Shown here piece after piece: positions 32,160 to 46,713 of a stretch of 64,000 bases of DNA. Every line of letters starts with the position of its first letter. Position 1 is the stretch's first letter. The notes beneath the pieces are model-generated. The model did not search any database. It was not told the DNA's origin and saw nothing but the letters and a program-made list of their open reading frames with translations. The stretch is from positions 77,354,152 through 77,418,151 of the forward strand of contig NC_083597.1 in the NCBI RefSeq assembly GCF_020882245.1, read 5' to 3'. The stretch comes from Rhopalosiphum padi (Eukaryota > Arthropoda > Insecta > Hemiptera > Aphididae). Made by a program: the position numbers and the translations under genes.

Positions 32160-33530
32160 TATATAATCTATTATTAGGCCAAAATATTTTAATTCATTAA
32201 TATTTTCAAATTTCATACATTTTTGGTCACATTATTTAGTATTAAAATTGAATTACATTTTAGATAATGGATAATCAAACTATTTTTATGCAAATCATTG
32301 GAAGCCGGTAAATTAAAACTAGATTTTAGTAAATTGAATTTTAATTTATTCTTACAAAATTAAGCGTACACGTTGGTTAATATCTCATTTGTTTCATAGT
32401 AAAAGTTATCCATTTTTGGTTCAGATAATAATATATCTGTATCATCTGCAATGCTTAGTAGTTTTGTGTTAATTTTTGTTTTTATATTTAATAAATCATT
32501 TATAAAAAAGATAAACAATAAGAGACCTAAGACTATTCCCTGTAGTACTCCACAAGTTATGCCTCTTGCATACTGTAGGGAATACTGCATTATTATACAT
32601 TTTTACTGTTTGAGTTCTCTCGCAAGATTTTAAAAGGTTATTAGCTGTTCTACGAATACTTAGATATTCTAACTTGTTTTAGCCAGAATTCGTGATTTAC
32701 ACATTTAAAGGCATTTTGTACATCCAGAAAAATATCCATACATTTATAATTCATAACAATACATCTGCGAACAAAGTTATCCAACTTAAAAAGTGTGTAA
32801 GTTGTTGACAAACCCGTTTTAAAACCAAAATACAGTGAATTTGTAAAGAAGGATTTTTATTTAATATATTTAAATAGGCGATTTTTGATACGTTTTTCAA
32901 AACATGTTGATACAGTAAGTGATAGTGAGATTGGTCTATAATTACAGCATGTTAATTTATCATTTTATTTAAATAATGTGGTTATAATATGTTTTTAAAG
33001 GCTTAAGGATAATAGCTAACTAATAGAAACTTATTAAAAATTAACGATAATGGAAAATAAATGGAATTAGAAATTTTCTTAAAAATACATTTTGTCAAAT
33101 TATACTCATAAAAATAATGATAATTTTTATTCTTTTCAATACGCTCACTAATTTCATCACTGCTATTGAATTAATACAAATATTGTTTTTGCTATTATTT
33201 ATACATATATTTAGATTGAAAAATAAAAGATTTATATACTTTATTTCTATAATTTATTAAATTTACAAAAAAGTAATTTAATTCATTCCAAATTTTAGTT
33301 TTAGAATCAGTGATAACACCTTCATTATTTGCAATCTTCTTAATAATATTTTTATATTCACTTGGATTGCCTGTGAACTCTTTAATAACACTACAAACTT
33401 GTTTAATATCAGATTGGCTTGTTTTGATTTATTTTGGTTGTTTAATTGTATTGATTTACTTATCAATAGTTTACAATTTTCCTATATAAATTATAATATT
33501 TGTTAAATTTTAAGTCAAAAGACCTAGATT
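32160..33530 (-). mobile_element. Decayed LINE (non-LTR retrotransposon) reverse-transcriptase relic
   Basis: On the - strand, successive broken frames match reverse-transcriptase blocks in the right order. From high to low coordinates: a linker region (IWNEL, about 33280); NYRPISLSLTVSTCFEKRIK (about 32920); FGFKTGLSTTYTLFKLDNF (about 32800); a degraded DVQNAFKCVNHEFW (about 32700), where D.AKAFDTVNH is usual; GVLQGIVLGLLLFIFFINDL (about 32530); ADDTDILL (about 32430); then FCKNKLKFN and ELKYFGLIID (about 32350 to 32170). Stops and frameshifts separate the blocks and several key residues are altered, so it is inactive. Layout resembles Jockey/CR1-type elements. Ends, poly(A) tail and target duplication were not located. 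Confidence 0.8.
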
Positions 33531-35340
33531 TCAGTTTAGAAAATACTTTAATAGTATTAATATCCCCGTAGATAATATTATTGGTTATCTAAATTTAATA
33601 TGATATGATAGTTATACTGAACACATTTTTTGAAGGATAATAATATACTAGCATAACTAACAAATTACAGCTTATTAGCATTTTAATTTGACTTAATTTT
33701 TGTAATTATAGTTTTAATTTTTTATCACTTGAATTTCAGCATTGGATAACCAAATAAATTTATATTGTTTATCTTTTGCCACTAACCTGGTTGGAAGAAA
33801 TAGTGTCCTTTTGAATTTTGTTAACCACCTATTGGTGAACACCTTTTATTTAGACCAGTTACTAATTATTTTATCTGTAATTACCTTTAACGATTAAACA
33901 TTTAAATTAAATTTTTACGCATTTTAAGTGTAAAAACTTGTTAATGGAATCAACCCGCATGTTATATAATATTGTATATTATACTTTATTACAGTCGTGT
34001 CAGATTGTGTACCACTATTTTCCGCATTCTAATATAATTTGCGCATGTGCCAATTGATACATTATTATAAATTGTACCTATTCATGAAATGTGTACGTTA
34101 TTATACTCTGAAGCTTAAGAAAATGTGTTCACTAATATTCTGGGTCTGGGTAATAATTATTTATGAAACTTCTACCTTATTGTAATAATAATGATAATAA
34201 TAATACGATCGCAATAATGATACGTCAAAATAATATTTTAGTGTTTCAATTGCACATATAATATATCTATATTATGTACTATAGTGATGTATAATAATAT
34301 ACATATAGGTTTTCCTTTTTAGGTTTCGTTTTTTTATCTGTTTTTTTTTTTTATTTGTATTAAGTAATTTTGTGTTGGATAACGTTTAATAATGGCCAAT
34401 ATAGTAAAAATGTATTGTTATTGCAAAAAGACTAAATAACCATAATATACACACACTCACAATTAATAAATTTAATACTTCGTTGTTGCTCGTTTTAAGG
34501 AGAAATGTTTTTCGATTAGGTGAAATAGAGCAATGAACTAGAAAACTATATAGCATTTGTACAATGTTTGTCGATTTACCTAAATACCTACATTACATTT
34601 AATTTGAAATACGTAAATCGATTCTGTGAATTTATGTTGGGTGTATTGTATATCTCTACATCAAACCTACGTAACAGAAACTATAATTCAACGAATAGGT
34701 TTTCATTTGAAAATACAAGAAAAATTGTTAACGTTTATATAGGTATATTAACCTAAGAAAAAAACTTATTATTAAATTATACAATTGTATAATATTTATT
34801 ATAGTGCACTATAATACGGTTTAAAATATACGTATAACTTGTTTATAAGACATGAAAATTTAATTTATAATTTACTTTATAACAATTTAAAGTTTATGAT
34901 AATGAAAGACGTACTGTAGATTTTCGATTGATGAATAAACTTTGATCATCGTTTTTTGAGTAGTAAATACAATAAGGTTTTACCAAAAAGATCATTGAAT
35001 AATAACTAAATTCACCTTTTGTATAGGTAATCTATTAATTTATACATCCCAAGTTTGCCAAAAGTTCAAGGTTTTGAATAGAATATCATACTGTTTTTAA
35101 AGTTAGCGCTCTCATAACTTATTATGTTGGATGAATGAAAAGGAAACAATGGAAATATTTTCATGGTGTTTCTAAATTTTGGATTCGTTATTATTATTAT
35201 TTTTTTTGAGACGATAGATTTATTAAAAGTCAACGCTTAAAGTATGTATCAGCTACTATATTCATGACTACAAACTAACCACTTGTTATTTATTATTGTA
35301 TGTATACAAAATCATTCATAAATTATAACAGTTTAAATAT
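33531..35340. other. Intergenic A/T-rich sequence
   Basis: Nothing recognised; may include further worn LINE sequence at its left end. Confidence 0.55.
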
Positions 35341-35349
35341 AACACGTTG

Positions 35350-36930
35350 ACCTTGACGTGCGAATTTAATACCTATTATATTTTATATAGGTAGGTAATT
35401 CATGTTTTGGATATCCACGTCTGAAAAAAAAAATAACAACAATAATAAAATAACCAAAAAATATTATAATATAGCTGAAATGATATCGGATTGCGTATAA
35501 ATAGTTAATGTGGGTTGTCGTGGCTGCCAACCCCTGCGCGTAATTAAAAGGGACCAAATAACCGAATATAAATATATATATATTATGTATGAAATATAAA
35601 ACAATTTATATACCTACCAAGTTTACGTTATTATTCAAATGAAAGAGGTTCTGGACCCCGAAATCACAACGAGAACTTTGCCGAGTTGGTGGCGCGACAC
35701 GGGTGACAAATAGGGGCTTTATACATATTAGGAGGTCATTTTTATAACGCGACGTATAGGAGAAATCGTGTAACACCTGCATGCAAAAAAAAAGGATTCC
35801 GCGCACGTATTTCGTCGTTTTTTTTGTATTTTCACTCCGATTCGCGAGGAAAATAGTAATATTACATATAATAGCCGCTCGTGTGATGTAAGAATACAAT
35901 TTACGATATGCGCGCTATCAAAAATGATGCCTTATATTTTCCGTCCGTAATATTATTATTTCGTCCTCGCAGATGTGTTTCGTCGCCACCGCCGCCGCCG
36001 TACGACAACGCCACAGTTTGCTCGTGGACGTATATAATATAATATATTATCTCATATTATATAGGTACGTTTTAGCTGCAAAATCTGCAAACACAGAGAA
36101 AAATAAATGAGCCGACACGGAAGGAGAAAAATGTATAATGCAATACAGCAACGACACGGAATACCGAAAATCGCGAAAATATTCGTCCATAGGTATCATA
36201 GAACATATTATTATTTAATAGTATAGCCGAGTGGCGCGTGAGTCTGCAGCTGTTCATATTGTGTACAACTCGTCCACACACAATAGATATAACAATATTA
36301 TGTCGGATTCAACGTATATACCTATAGGTGTACGCTTTAATGTTGTATTGTAAACATAACAAACGCGTATCGTCGGCGCTATAGCTGTACTAACGCGAAT
36401 TCGAGATAGATGTAAAAAAAAATTGCTAGCCTTCGTACGCATATGATATACCGTTTTTTAATATTAATACTACTATAGTTTCCTCTATTGAGAAACTCGA
36501 GAGACCTTTTCGGCGACACGCTTTGAAAAAACACGCCTATATAACACGTAGTAATATCATGTAGTAATATTGAAATGATGTATAGTCATAAGTTTGAATT
36601 ATCCGACGAGGGAATTATGGCGTATCACCGCGCAGGAGAGGAAACTTATTTAGATCGACTGTGCATCCTAATTTATATCAGAACTCGAAACAAACGTCAT
36701 TTATTACAATACGCACGTAAAAAGAAAAAAATCGATAATTACTATACATTGGTACTACGATTTAGGCCTGGGAGAAGACCCGCCCTGAAACCTTAACGAC
36801 CTAACCTCTCCCGTTAGGATACTACGTGTATAATATATTATAATGAACATTCGCTGCGCGTGAGAGTTACACTTGACCTACGACTCGCACGACGAGCGCA
36901 GCAAGCGTATCGGTACAGTACTATATATAG
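35350..36930. other. GC/CpG-richer island
   Basis: Distinctly richer in GC and CpG than the surroundings, with a (GCC)4 run at 35988-36000. A spliceable short frame starts at ATG 35973 (just after CCTCGCAG) and meets AG|GTACGT at 36065; left unspliced it stops at 36110 after 45 codons. ORFs on the - strand (35606-35899, 36072-36281) resemble nothing I know. Promoter or non-coding 5' exon DNA of an unknown gene is a reasonable guess, not shown. Confidence 0.3.
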
Positions 36931-39900
36931 TATAGTTAATGGCCGAACTTAGTTGTTTTTGCGTGTTTTTTTTTTATTTACCTATTAGCCATAAATTAAC
37001 GATCTTACGGATTAAATTGTAAATGTTTTTAATGTCCGTTTTTGTACACTTACTTAAAATGTTTAATTTTAAATGTACCTATTTTTTTTTTTTTAATTTT
37101 GAAGCCATTTTTCGATGTAAAATACTACAATATTCAATAGTTATAATATATTTAGGATATATTGGAAACACGATTTATTAAAAATAAAGACATTGATTTG
37201 GTATTTTAACCATGGCTCCGTGTCACAAATTTATAATCAGTAGCTTTAAATATATTATTATACTTCGATAAAGTTCAATATTGGAATTTTTTGAGAATTG
37301 ATTATATAAATTGTAACGAACAGAGAATCGTGGTTTAAAATAAACACAATACGGTTTTCAATGTGAAAACATGCAAATCTACGAACAAGCAATTATAGTA
37401 CGAATTTTGTGTTTTTCTAGGTATATTTTTGACTTCTAGAAAACATAACTAAATTTATATTTTTAGTAGATATTTTTCTAAAGAATTTGAGGTTGCTTAT
37501 AATTAAATAAAAAATTACCAATTTAAAATTTCCATGTAACTCTCTCTTATTTTATAGAATATCTGTGAGCACTGCTATATAGTTTACAATAAACGACAAA
37601 CTATTATAGCGCACAGTAAAACCATTTAACTACTTCAAAGAGATATAGACTTTTCACATTATAATAATATGTCAAATTAATACCAAAGCTCCTTTTTACA
37701 TATTCGACATAACGCTACTTATACAATCAATACAAAGATCTTACAATCTTATCTTATAATCTCAATCAATGTAAACAATGTTGCAGGAAACTACTATACA
37801 TAGTAATTATATTTATCTGTTTGATGCAAACTATCAATAACAATACCACCACAACCCGATAGTTAGAAAGTAGTTAGTAGGGGAAATTATATCTATTAAT
37901 TCTCCAAAATGGATAAAGCTAGAATCAAAATATCTATAAATAATTAATTTTTCATAATATGTATATATATAGACGTGGTGTGTCACATTTAAGCAGATTA
38001 TAATTTAATAAATTTTTTTGGTTAATTAAAAATAAAAATTGTAATCAAATTGAGTCATTATAAAATAATAAAATATAATCTATTTTTTTATAACAATTTA
38101 TAATTTACTTACAAATGGACAATGGGTTCGAAATACATCGCAAACAAATATTATATATTTTTAGATTTTGGGTGTAACGATAAAGGTATTTATTTACAAT
38201 GATGATGTGTATTTTATTATTTATTTTTTGTTTATATTACCTTTTTATATTTAAATATAAAACTTAAATATTTAAAAAATTGTTCAAATAGTTATAAAAC
38301 TGAGTCCTTCGCCCTAAAAAAATTTATTAAAAATATACTATTATTATTTAGGTCTTGTATTTAAAAAATAAATCCAATAATTATTATTTACGAGAAAATG
38401 CCATCGTATATTGTACTTAAATAAATAAAATAAACCTTTTTTTCGATATAATAGGAGTTATAAGTTCCCTCTCTCTAAAATAAATAAATAAATATATATA
38501 TATATATATATTTAAATATTGGCTACTTGCACCCGTGAGCTAAGCTTATAGTACTACTGTTGTATACAATAAGATGAAATTAAAATAAATACATAATAGC
38601 GTTTGCAATTTATGAGTCACTGCTGTTTACAACGTTAAAGTATATTAAGTAAATTACATTTAAAGATGAAATCAATTATTTTTATGTTTTGTCTCTGTTA
38701 GATATGTTATTGTTCTTTATAACTTTTTTGTGTAAACAGTTTACCATGGTTAACTTTAATAATATTATTGTTATACCAATGTATTGTAAAGACTTAACAT
38801 TAATTTGTAAAACCGTTAGAATATTAAAGGGTTTATGAATTTTATAGGGGTTAGATATGTTAAGTATAATAAACATTCAGATCGTCTTTTCTGTTGAAAT
38901 TTATGTAAGAAAAGAAAAATGATCAACATTTTAACTATTGTTAAAGAAAAATAATTTTTTGATTAAAATACCCATGTTTTATATTCAACGTGGTAAACAT
39001 TAACAGCGTTTTATCTTTATAATAAAAAAATTGTTAATAAGCAAATTTTCATGCAAGAAGTTTATTAAAAAAAAAAAACCTTGATTAAAATAAAGTTCAA
39101 ACATGACGTTACAATCCAATTTTCAACAAATGTAAATATAACAAATTATTATTTATGCATTATTATTTATTTCACTTCATGATTAATTCACGTCGTATAC
39201 TTTACTTCTTTTAATTAAAACCGTTCTAATATTTTTGAATTAAAAACTAGGCTTTAATTAATTTTTTTTTCAGTTACACAAGTATACCTACTACATATTA
39301 ATTCGTGTAAATTATAATATACCTACGAGTCCGAGAGTGACATGTTTGTTACTTATTGACTATTTATAAATATGTTTCATTGTTAGACTCTACTTCAGCT
39401 GTTTGATAAATAACACTACTTAAGTTTTTTTCTTTATGTTTTTCATTCCCATATAGTTATGAGTTTATAGTGTTATTTTTGGACTACTTGGGTGTTACCC
39501 TCTAGAATATACAAGTTGTTTCAGTTAATGGATATTTATGGACATAAAGTGCAATATTGATCAACAAATATTGGTTCAAGCTGGACGTTTTTACAGGATG
39601 GTTTTATGTCATTTTTAAATTTGAAGACTGTCAATTATATTTAATGAGTTCAATTAATAACCTAAAAGTCCAAAACGAGTTATTATCGAAAACTATGTGA
39701 TATAATATAATATATATATATACATTATACATATATGACATTTATAAATTGCAATTCTAGCTGTATTTTTTTGATCATACGCTGTATATTACAGTTATTA
39801 AAAATATATTAATATTTTATAAATGTGCAATGTGTAATTTAAACGAATGCGTTCGTTCATAATAAAAGTACTAAAAACCAACTTAAATAAAGTTGATCGT

Positions 39901-42900
39901 TACTAAATCAAAATTATTTATTTTTATTACTAGTGAACTATGATTTCTATTTATGATTATTACTCGGATTGGACTGTACATTTTGATTATGTTTACGGAT
40001 AATAAATTTCTAAATTGTAACAACATTTATGATCCTTTATCAGTTTATACATTTGAGCAAATATGAGTGTCACCCATGTGCAAGTGTTTAAATTTAATAT
40101 TGATAAATTCACGTAAATGTGAGATTTTAAGGCACTATTGTGAGTTTGATAGAATATTTTATGACACTACAGAAATATGTATTTAATTTTTTTTTTTTTT
40201 TTGACACGTATAGGTGAATTATGCATCGTTTGTATGAGTCAAGGATTAAACACTACCTAATGAGGAATTATGAATGTATATGCAATGTTATGTTCATGCA
40301 CTAATTATTATCAATTTGTTATAAATGTGAATTGAATCAATATGCAGGTATAGTGTTTAATTTTCTATTTTATGCATAAATGCAGTTAAAATGCTATACA
40401 AAACGCACTGTTGGTATTTTCCACATTGCGCAGTATTTTCATACCACATTGATTCCAAACTCATTGTTAACATATATATTTGTATAACTTGTTAAGTCTC
40501 GACACGACAACTATTTAAATATTATTCACGAATATTATGTAGTAAGATATATTATCAAGCAAGTATTTTATTATTTATATTATATAAACATGAAACTAAT
40601 GTTTTATACTTATTTTGAATTATTATTTGAATGAATTATAATTAATAATATCATAATTCGTGGCACACCGGGGAAAAATAATATATGTACACAACAAAAA
40701 TATAGAAATAAAATAAAATATTATGTATTTGTTTTGTTTTTAGGTTTTTTGTAGTTATAATTAGAACAGTCATATCACTCATTCATTTATAGTTTTATAG
40801 TAATAGCAATTATGTGTTTGTGGAATAATATATTTTTTTTTTATTACTAATGGTAGAACGAACATTCATATATGCAATTTCGTGTTATCCTAATTTTAAA
40901 TAAACCAATCATTATTTTGTTTTTTTCTTTTATACAATTATGATTTTTTGTTGCATGCATTATTTAGTAATACGAAAAAAAAGTTAATTAAATCTAAAAA
41001 TACGTGTACCTTTACCTAATATATTTTCTTGATAATAAATATTTTGTTATCGTCAACTGTCTTTTATACGAAATTGGTTCGTTTAATAAATGCATTCATT
41101 TCAGTGGATATATATATATATGACATAATGTCAAAAACGTAACAGAGTTCAGCACAAAAATAAAGTGTGTGATTACTATAGTAATGTAGTGTAATTTGAG
41201 TGAATGACAAATCAAATTTCGATATTAAGTTTAAATATTTAAAAGTAGATCAACATTAAAATTGAATTTATCGAAAGTTTAAAATTAACGTTAAAACATG
41301 ACATTTTTTTTTTGTAATATCAAGATTTGAAAAAAAAAATGTAAAAACGCGAACATTAAAAGACTGAAATTATTAAGTAGCTCTACTATTTAAATAGTAA
41401 TAATTGAAAAGTTAAATTTCGATATCGATTTATTGCTGCTCCTTTTTAGTAGCAGCAAAATATATATTAAATATTAAAATTCAATTCAATTAATAGAGGT
41501 TTTATAAAAAAACGGTATTATGTCATAAATCGTAATAGTTAAATCATATTTATATTACAATCGCTATATCTAAGTTATTCATATATTATTGTTCACATTA
41601 AGTAATTAGACAAGATGTGAATCACAGAACAAAAATTAAGTCGGTATATTAATAAAATGATAAAATATGTATGTTTTATTATATTTTAAAAAAAAATGTA
41701 ATTTATTAAACTACTTATAGACAGATATAGGAATAAAGTTTATCTTATTGGAGTTAGTTGATAGTTCTAAAATCTAAGTAGACATTAGATCTAAATATAT
41801 TTTTCAGGTTGCTAAATCGGTATACTTAGATATTTTAAAGTTATATTCTTTATATAAATACTAAATTATATAAATATTGTACTCACACTTTTATAATATA
41901 TTATATTCTAACCCATACAAAAAAACTCTTAGTTTTATGAAATATTAAAGGTAAATTCATTAGACGTTTTCAATTCATTTTTAATGTTTTTAATCGGAAA
42001 ATTATCAATCTAATTATGTCTGTTTTACACAAAACTCTATATTAATTATTTTTTTTACATTATAATTTTTTAATATTAAAATTAAGATTACACGGCGTCA
42101 TAGATAGGCATTTTAGCTACACTAATGCAGAGACCGGGTTTTTCTGGTTTCTCATAATAATTATAATAATATTGTTGTTGTTTTTCAACTAAAATGTTGA
42201 TCACTTGACCATTCGCGTGACGTTCTAGAATATATGTATAGTCCATAATAAGTTAGCAAAATACATCGATACATATATACATTGCCAAGGAGAAATAAGT
42301 GTACGCTCGAAATGTATACTTTATAATGAAAAAAATAAACACCCGATGACTATACTCACACGCGTTTGAAAACCACAGCATTCGAAGTGACCAATAATGG
42401 TCACTTAAAGTAAACATTGATGTATACAAAAAATAAACACTAGACGTACATTACAGATTTTCTTGTGAGTCAATTATGGTGGAATTATAATACCTCGTTA
42501 CCTATACCGTTAATTGTTTTATTACTTCACGATTTCGATGGTATGATACAAACGTTGTTTATGGTTTTTATTTAGGTTTTGAGTCTCACACGTTTTTCTA
42601 ATTTAATTGTTATCAGATACGTGCACACCACTTGGTATTTTGTACAGCAGTAAGATTTCCTAATCGGATTATACAAGCAGAAAAAGAAAAATTAAACGTA
42701 CACGCCTTTAGATACTGATTAAAGATATTTTTAAATTGAAAAGAAAGTGTACGGGCAAAAGATGACCTGCCAAGATAGTCACTAGGCAATCGATACAAGG
42801 GATAATGTTAAGCTTCACCGCCTCACCAGTTCGAGTTTAGTTTTAATACTTCTATCAAAAATAATGTTCGTTTGATTTTCCAATTATCAAACGATAATTC

Positions 42901-45390
42901 AGATGACTGAACATCCTGCATTTAATTCGCTTATAAACGAATAGAAACCACGGAAAATCTAAACAATTGGGCCAATTAATATAACGGTTGATTGTGATAA
43001 TTATCTATCGTTACAAATCCGTAAATGTGAACTAATTTGGCGATAATTGTACACAATATTTTATTGGATATAATAACTAGCAATATACTATGTTGTATTA
43101 TATAAATACATTATATACTTTTGATGCGTTGTATATATAGTTAAGTAGACGTTTGGGGTTCAATTAATGCCTAATTTAATCAATCAATTACATTGAGCAT
43201 ATATTATTTTAATAGTAGGTATGTACATCTATGTTTATACTGTAGGTATAAAGAATATAATTCAAAAATCTAAATACGACGATCATACTTGTATTCGTTG
43301 TTTATATTGTTGATAAATAATTTATATTACCTATTGTATACATTTTCGATTTTTTTAAACTATATTATAAAAGTAATTAAATGATAATTATTGTCATATA
43401 CCAGAAAAACAAAATTCTACATGACTCTTTGATACGATTTTCCAAATCTGTACACTTTATAGTTTCATATTTCAGCAAACCATTTACTTGTTTGAGAACA
43501 GCGTATGCGTTATTTTATTTCAAAAGAATCGTAAATAGTAATTATATTACGTTTACTAATTTGTTATGAATGCATGATAAAATGTAATTGAAATTTAATA
43601 TAATATGCCAATATCACAAGTATAATATGGTTTTTAATATGGGTTGAGAGCAAATTATAATATTATCTAAAAAATGGAGTTTTATGAGTATTGGAAAAAT
43701 CAATTTTTTTTATACCCAAGTATCTCTAAACAGTTAAGTTGTAGATGGTATATAATTTTAAGAAATGTGAGTATTGACAACTATTTTTAATAATGATATT
43801 AGATAGTTATTATCATATTTATTAAGTATGCATTAAACATTAACCATTATTCGTGTATTAATTAATATAATATTTACATAAGTGGTTTTATATTTATCTT
43901 TGTGTATTATTTAACTATAATTCTATTTAAATGGATATATATTTTTTTTAATTTCGTGTTTGTCATCACCTTTTGGAGCAGAGCACATTTTTCAATCATA
44001 TATTATTGAATAACATTTAAAAAGTGCATTTTAATTACGAAATTCAGTATTTCACCCAACTAATTTTATAAGCTACCTCTATACAAGAAAGGTTTGAAAT
44101 ATAAAGTGGAGATGATACAATTTTTTAAATATTATAAGTAAGTAAATTTAGCCATTCTGAAAATTATTATTTTATAATGTATAGGTAAAGGTAATATTTG
44201 GTGTAAAAATAAATAATTAGTTCTGGTTTTTCTTAAACATTTAGATTTTACATATTATGATAATATGTGAACGAAAACATACAAAGATTCCAACCACATA
44301 ATATAATAAAAAATTAGTACAAAAATAGCATTGGCTTATGCAATTAATGTGCTATTATACCGTTGTATTAACGAAAATGTCTAATTTGAACCCTATTTTC
44401 GATTAACATCTAGTAGTCCACAATAATTCCTATCTAATTTAAGTTGTAATTAAAAATATATTTTAATACTTATACAATATTTTAAATTTTATAATTAATA
44501 AAAAAGTTTAATTTACACTCAAAAATGCAAAGTAGTTCCTAGTAAAAATAATAATTACTGCTTATCAACTATTATTTGAATTAGAATAATATTACAGTTG
44601 AAAAATTAAATCAATACAATCGTATAATATTATTAATATTACATTTTTATGAAAATGAAACTAATTATATAATTTTACAATGGAAATGTGGAAATGGAGA
44701 AATTGTTATGTTACATTTTGCGGAAAAAATGGAATTAATTCTGCTCAAAAGAGTTTTAAAAATGATAAAATACCTTTATTATTATAAGCTACACTAATGC
44801 AATTATTAAAAAATAAAAATATTATTTGGAAATATCATAATATATTGTTTAAAAAGAACAATTATCATCGTGTAGGTAGTATCGCAGTAGATACAGGATA
44901 AAGTGAGAATAATATTGTTAACAGGATGATGTGCATAATTTATATCTATCAACCTTTGTTTGTAGACAACACTCATATATGCCGTATCTCAGTGGACAAA
45001 CTATCAGTCTCATATACCTATTATTAGTATGTGGATAGACGTGATTTTTAACCTTTTTTTCGTAAACTCGTTAATATGTAGAGTCATTTAAAATGCCAAC
45101 ATCGTAATTTTTAAAATGAATGATAAAAGAAGGTGATTAAGGTATTTTTTTGGATGGGGTGGGGGAGTAAATTAATAAGGTTTACTCAGTATTCAAAATA
45201 AGGATAATGGTTTCAAGGTAATATTTGTATCTGTATTTTATTATATTATAACAGTAATACTAATAAATGTATAAACAAATGGAAGTATAAAAACAGAGAT
45301 GCTGGAAGTCTGTGACACGCTATAGTACTATTATATATTAATTCGAATATGCAAATTTTTTCTTAACTGTCAACCAACGCAAATATATAT
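36931..45390. other. Intergenic A/T-rich sequence
   Basis: Simple repeats only (for example TAAA then (AT)n at 38478-38511). A 61-codon - strand ORF at 42613-42798 shows no recognisable family. Confidence 0.55.
38492..38511. repeat. (AT)n microsatellite
   Basis: Pure AT run preceded by TAAA repeats. Confidence 0.85.
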
Positions 45391-45399
45391 TTTTTTAAA

Positions 45400-45810
45400 T
45401 GTTAGAGATAGCACATGTAGCTTACGCTGCCATAGTAGTCGCGCCTATGACTATGTGACAAATATCCGAAAATAGATTTGAATACATCGCATTGAACTGT
45501 ACAACCGCCGTGGACCGGAAATCTCGTACTGTTATACGACAGCGGTAATGGCTCACCGATTCGATAGTCGTGGAGCTCTGTAGCATGTTGAGCGAACACT
45601 TTGGATTCCGGTCGAGAAAAAAACGTAGTCGGACGTCCCCGGAGACATAATCCTGAGAAACGAACACTGTGATTCATATTGATGTCAAGACTGTCTTACG
45701 ATGGCGTTCTGGAAAATACACCGTTTCTCAACGTCCATCGTCATTCGTCGTCCTCGCCCAGGAAATGGTTCGGCATAACTCGATCCGTCGTCGGTCGTTT
45801 GTGTGGATAG
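45400..45810 (-). other. GC-richer segment with overlapping - strand ORFs
   Basis: Two frames are open on the - strand (45402-45677, 91 codons; 45422-45667, 81 codons). One contains DYVSGDVRLRFFLDRNPKCS between a TTTCTCAG acceptor-like site and a CG|GTGAGC donor-like site, so a spliced coding exon is possible. I recognise neither product. A promoter or 5' exon is the alternative. Confidence 0.25.
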
Positions 45811-46521
45811 ATTTTTTTTTTATAATAATATGATAAAAGGAAATATTTTATGTATCCACTGTCACGTTGCAGTTTTTATACAAAACGGAATTATTCATAC
45901 GTCGTAAACAGACCAAGATTTATTTATACATAATTTTAGATCGTGATCGAACGTACGGAATACTTCGTTATAGGTTATATCATATGTAATACAATCGGTG
46001 ATTTATAATTGTCTTAATATATTTATGTTTTATTGAAAATGCCATATTCCTTTTTGTATATGATTTGAAAAACATTATTTATTTTATAACGGGTAGACTA
46101 TCTGTGTTTCAAAGCCCATTACAATTTCATATTTTAAAGCCGAATAGTTTACTGAGGATTTTGAAAAACTTATAAAATTAAAATTAATTTGTCAACACTT
46201 AAAATAGTAAGAAATAAATATAAAAAAAATCGTATGCTATACATTTGTAATAAATTCATATGTTATACAAAATTATTTTTTTTTCATATAAATTAATAGA
46301 TAAAATTACAGTTTAATGATAAAAAAATTATTACCCATGATATGTATTATAAAATAAATAATACATAATTCACTGCTATAATTATTATTTAGTAAAATAT
46401 AATAATAATATATATCCTCCCTTTATATTATATACGTGTTATACATTAAACACTGATGTCCTGTAGGTACAAACATAATACAGTTTTTTCTCATTTGACA
46501 TAGGTCTATTTAAAAAATATT

Positions 46522-46713
46522 TCAAGAGAAAGAACGGAGCAGCTTTTCAACAGCTGCTGGGTTAACATAGATACCCTCCTCAAGAAATACATCGTGAGTT
46601 AGTAAAAAAACTTCCAAAACTTGTTGTCTAGTACCTCCGTGCATTGTAAATCCAATACTCAAGCCATGCTTAAATATTTTTTTAAGTCTTCGTAAGTTTT
46701 CTAAAACATTCAC
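46522..46713 (-). CDS. Unassigned 63-codon ORF, coding-like
   Basis: The frame reads like a folded protein fragment, with segments such as HGLSIGFTMHGGTRQQVLEV and EEGIYVNPAAVEKLLRSFS, in DNA less A/T-rich than its flanks. An in-frame TGA sits directly before the ATG. A possible acceptor TTTTAG lies just inside the frame, so it may be a last exon or a transposon-gene relic rather than a whole gene. Family not recognised. Confidence 0.3.
   Translation of the reverse strand: MNVLENLRRLKKIFKHGLSIGFTMHGGTRQQVLEVFLLTHDVFLEEGIYVNPAAVEKLLRSFS

Noticed and set aside
42613..42798. 61-codon - strand ORF (YRLPSDYLGRSSFARTLSF...)
   Set aside because: Slightly protein-like, perhaps a transposon scrap, but nothing firm to name it or its ends.
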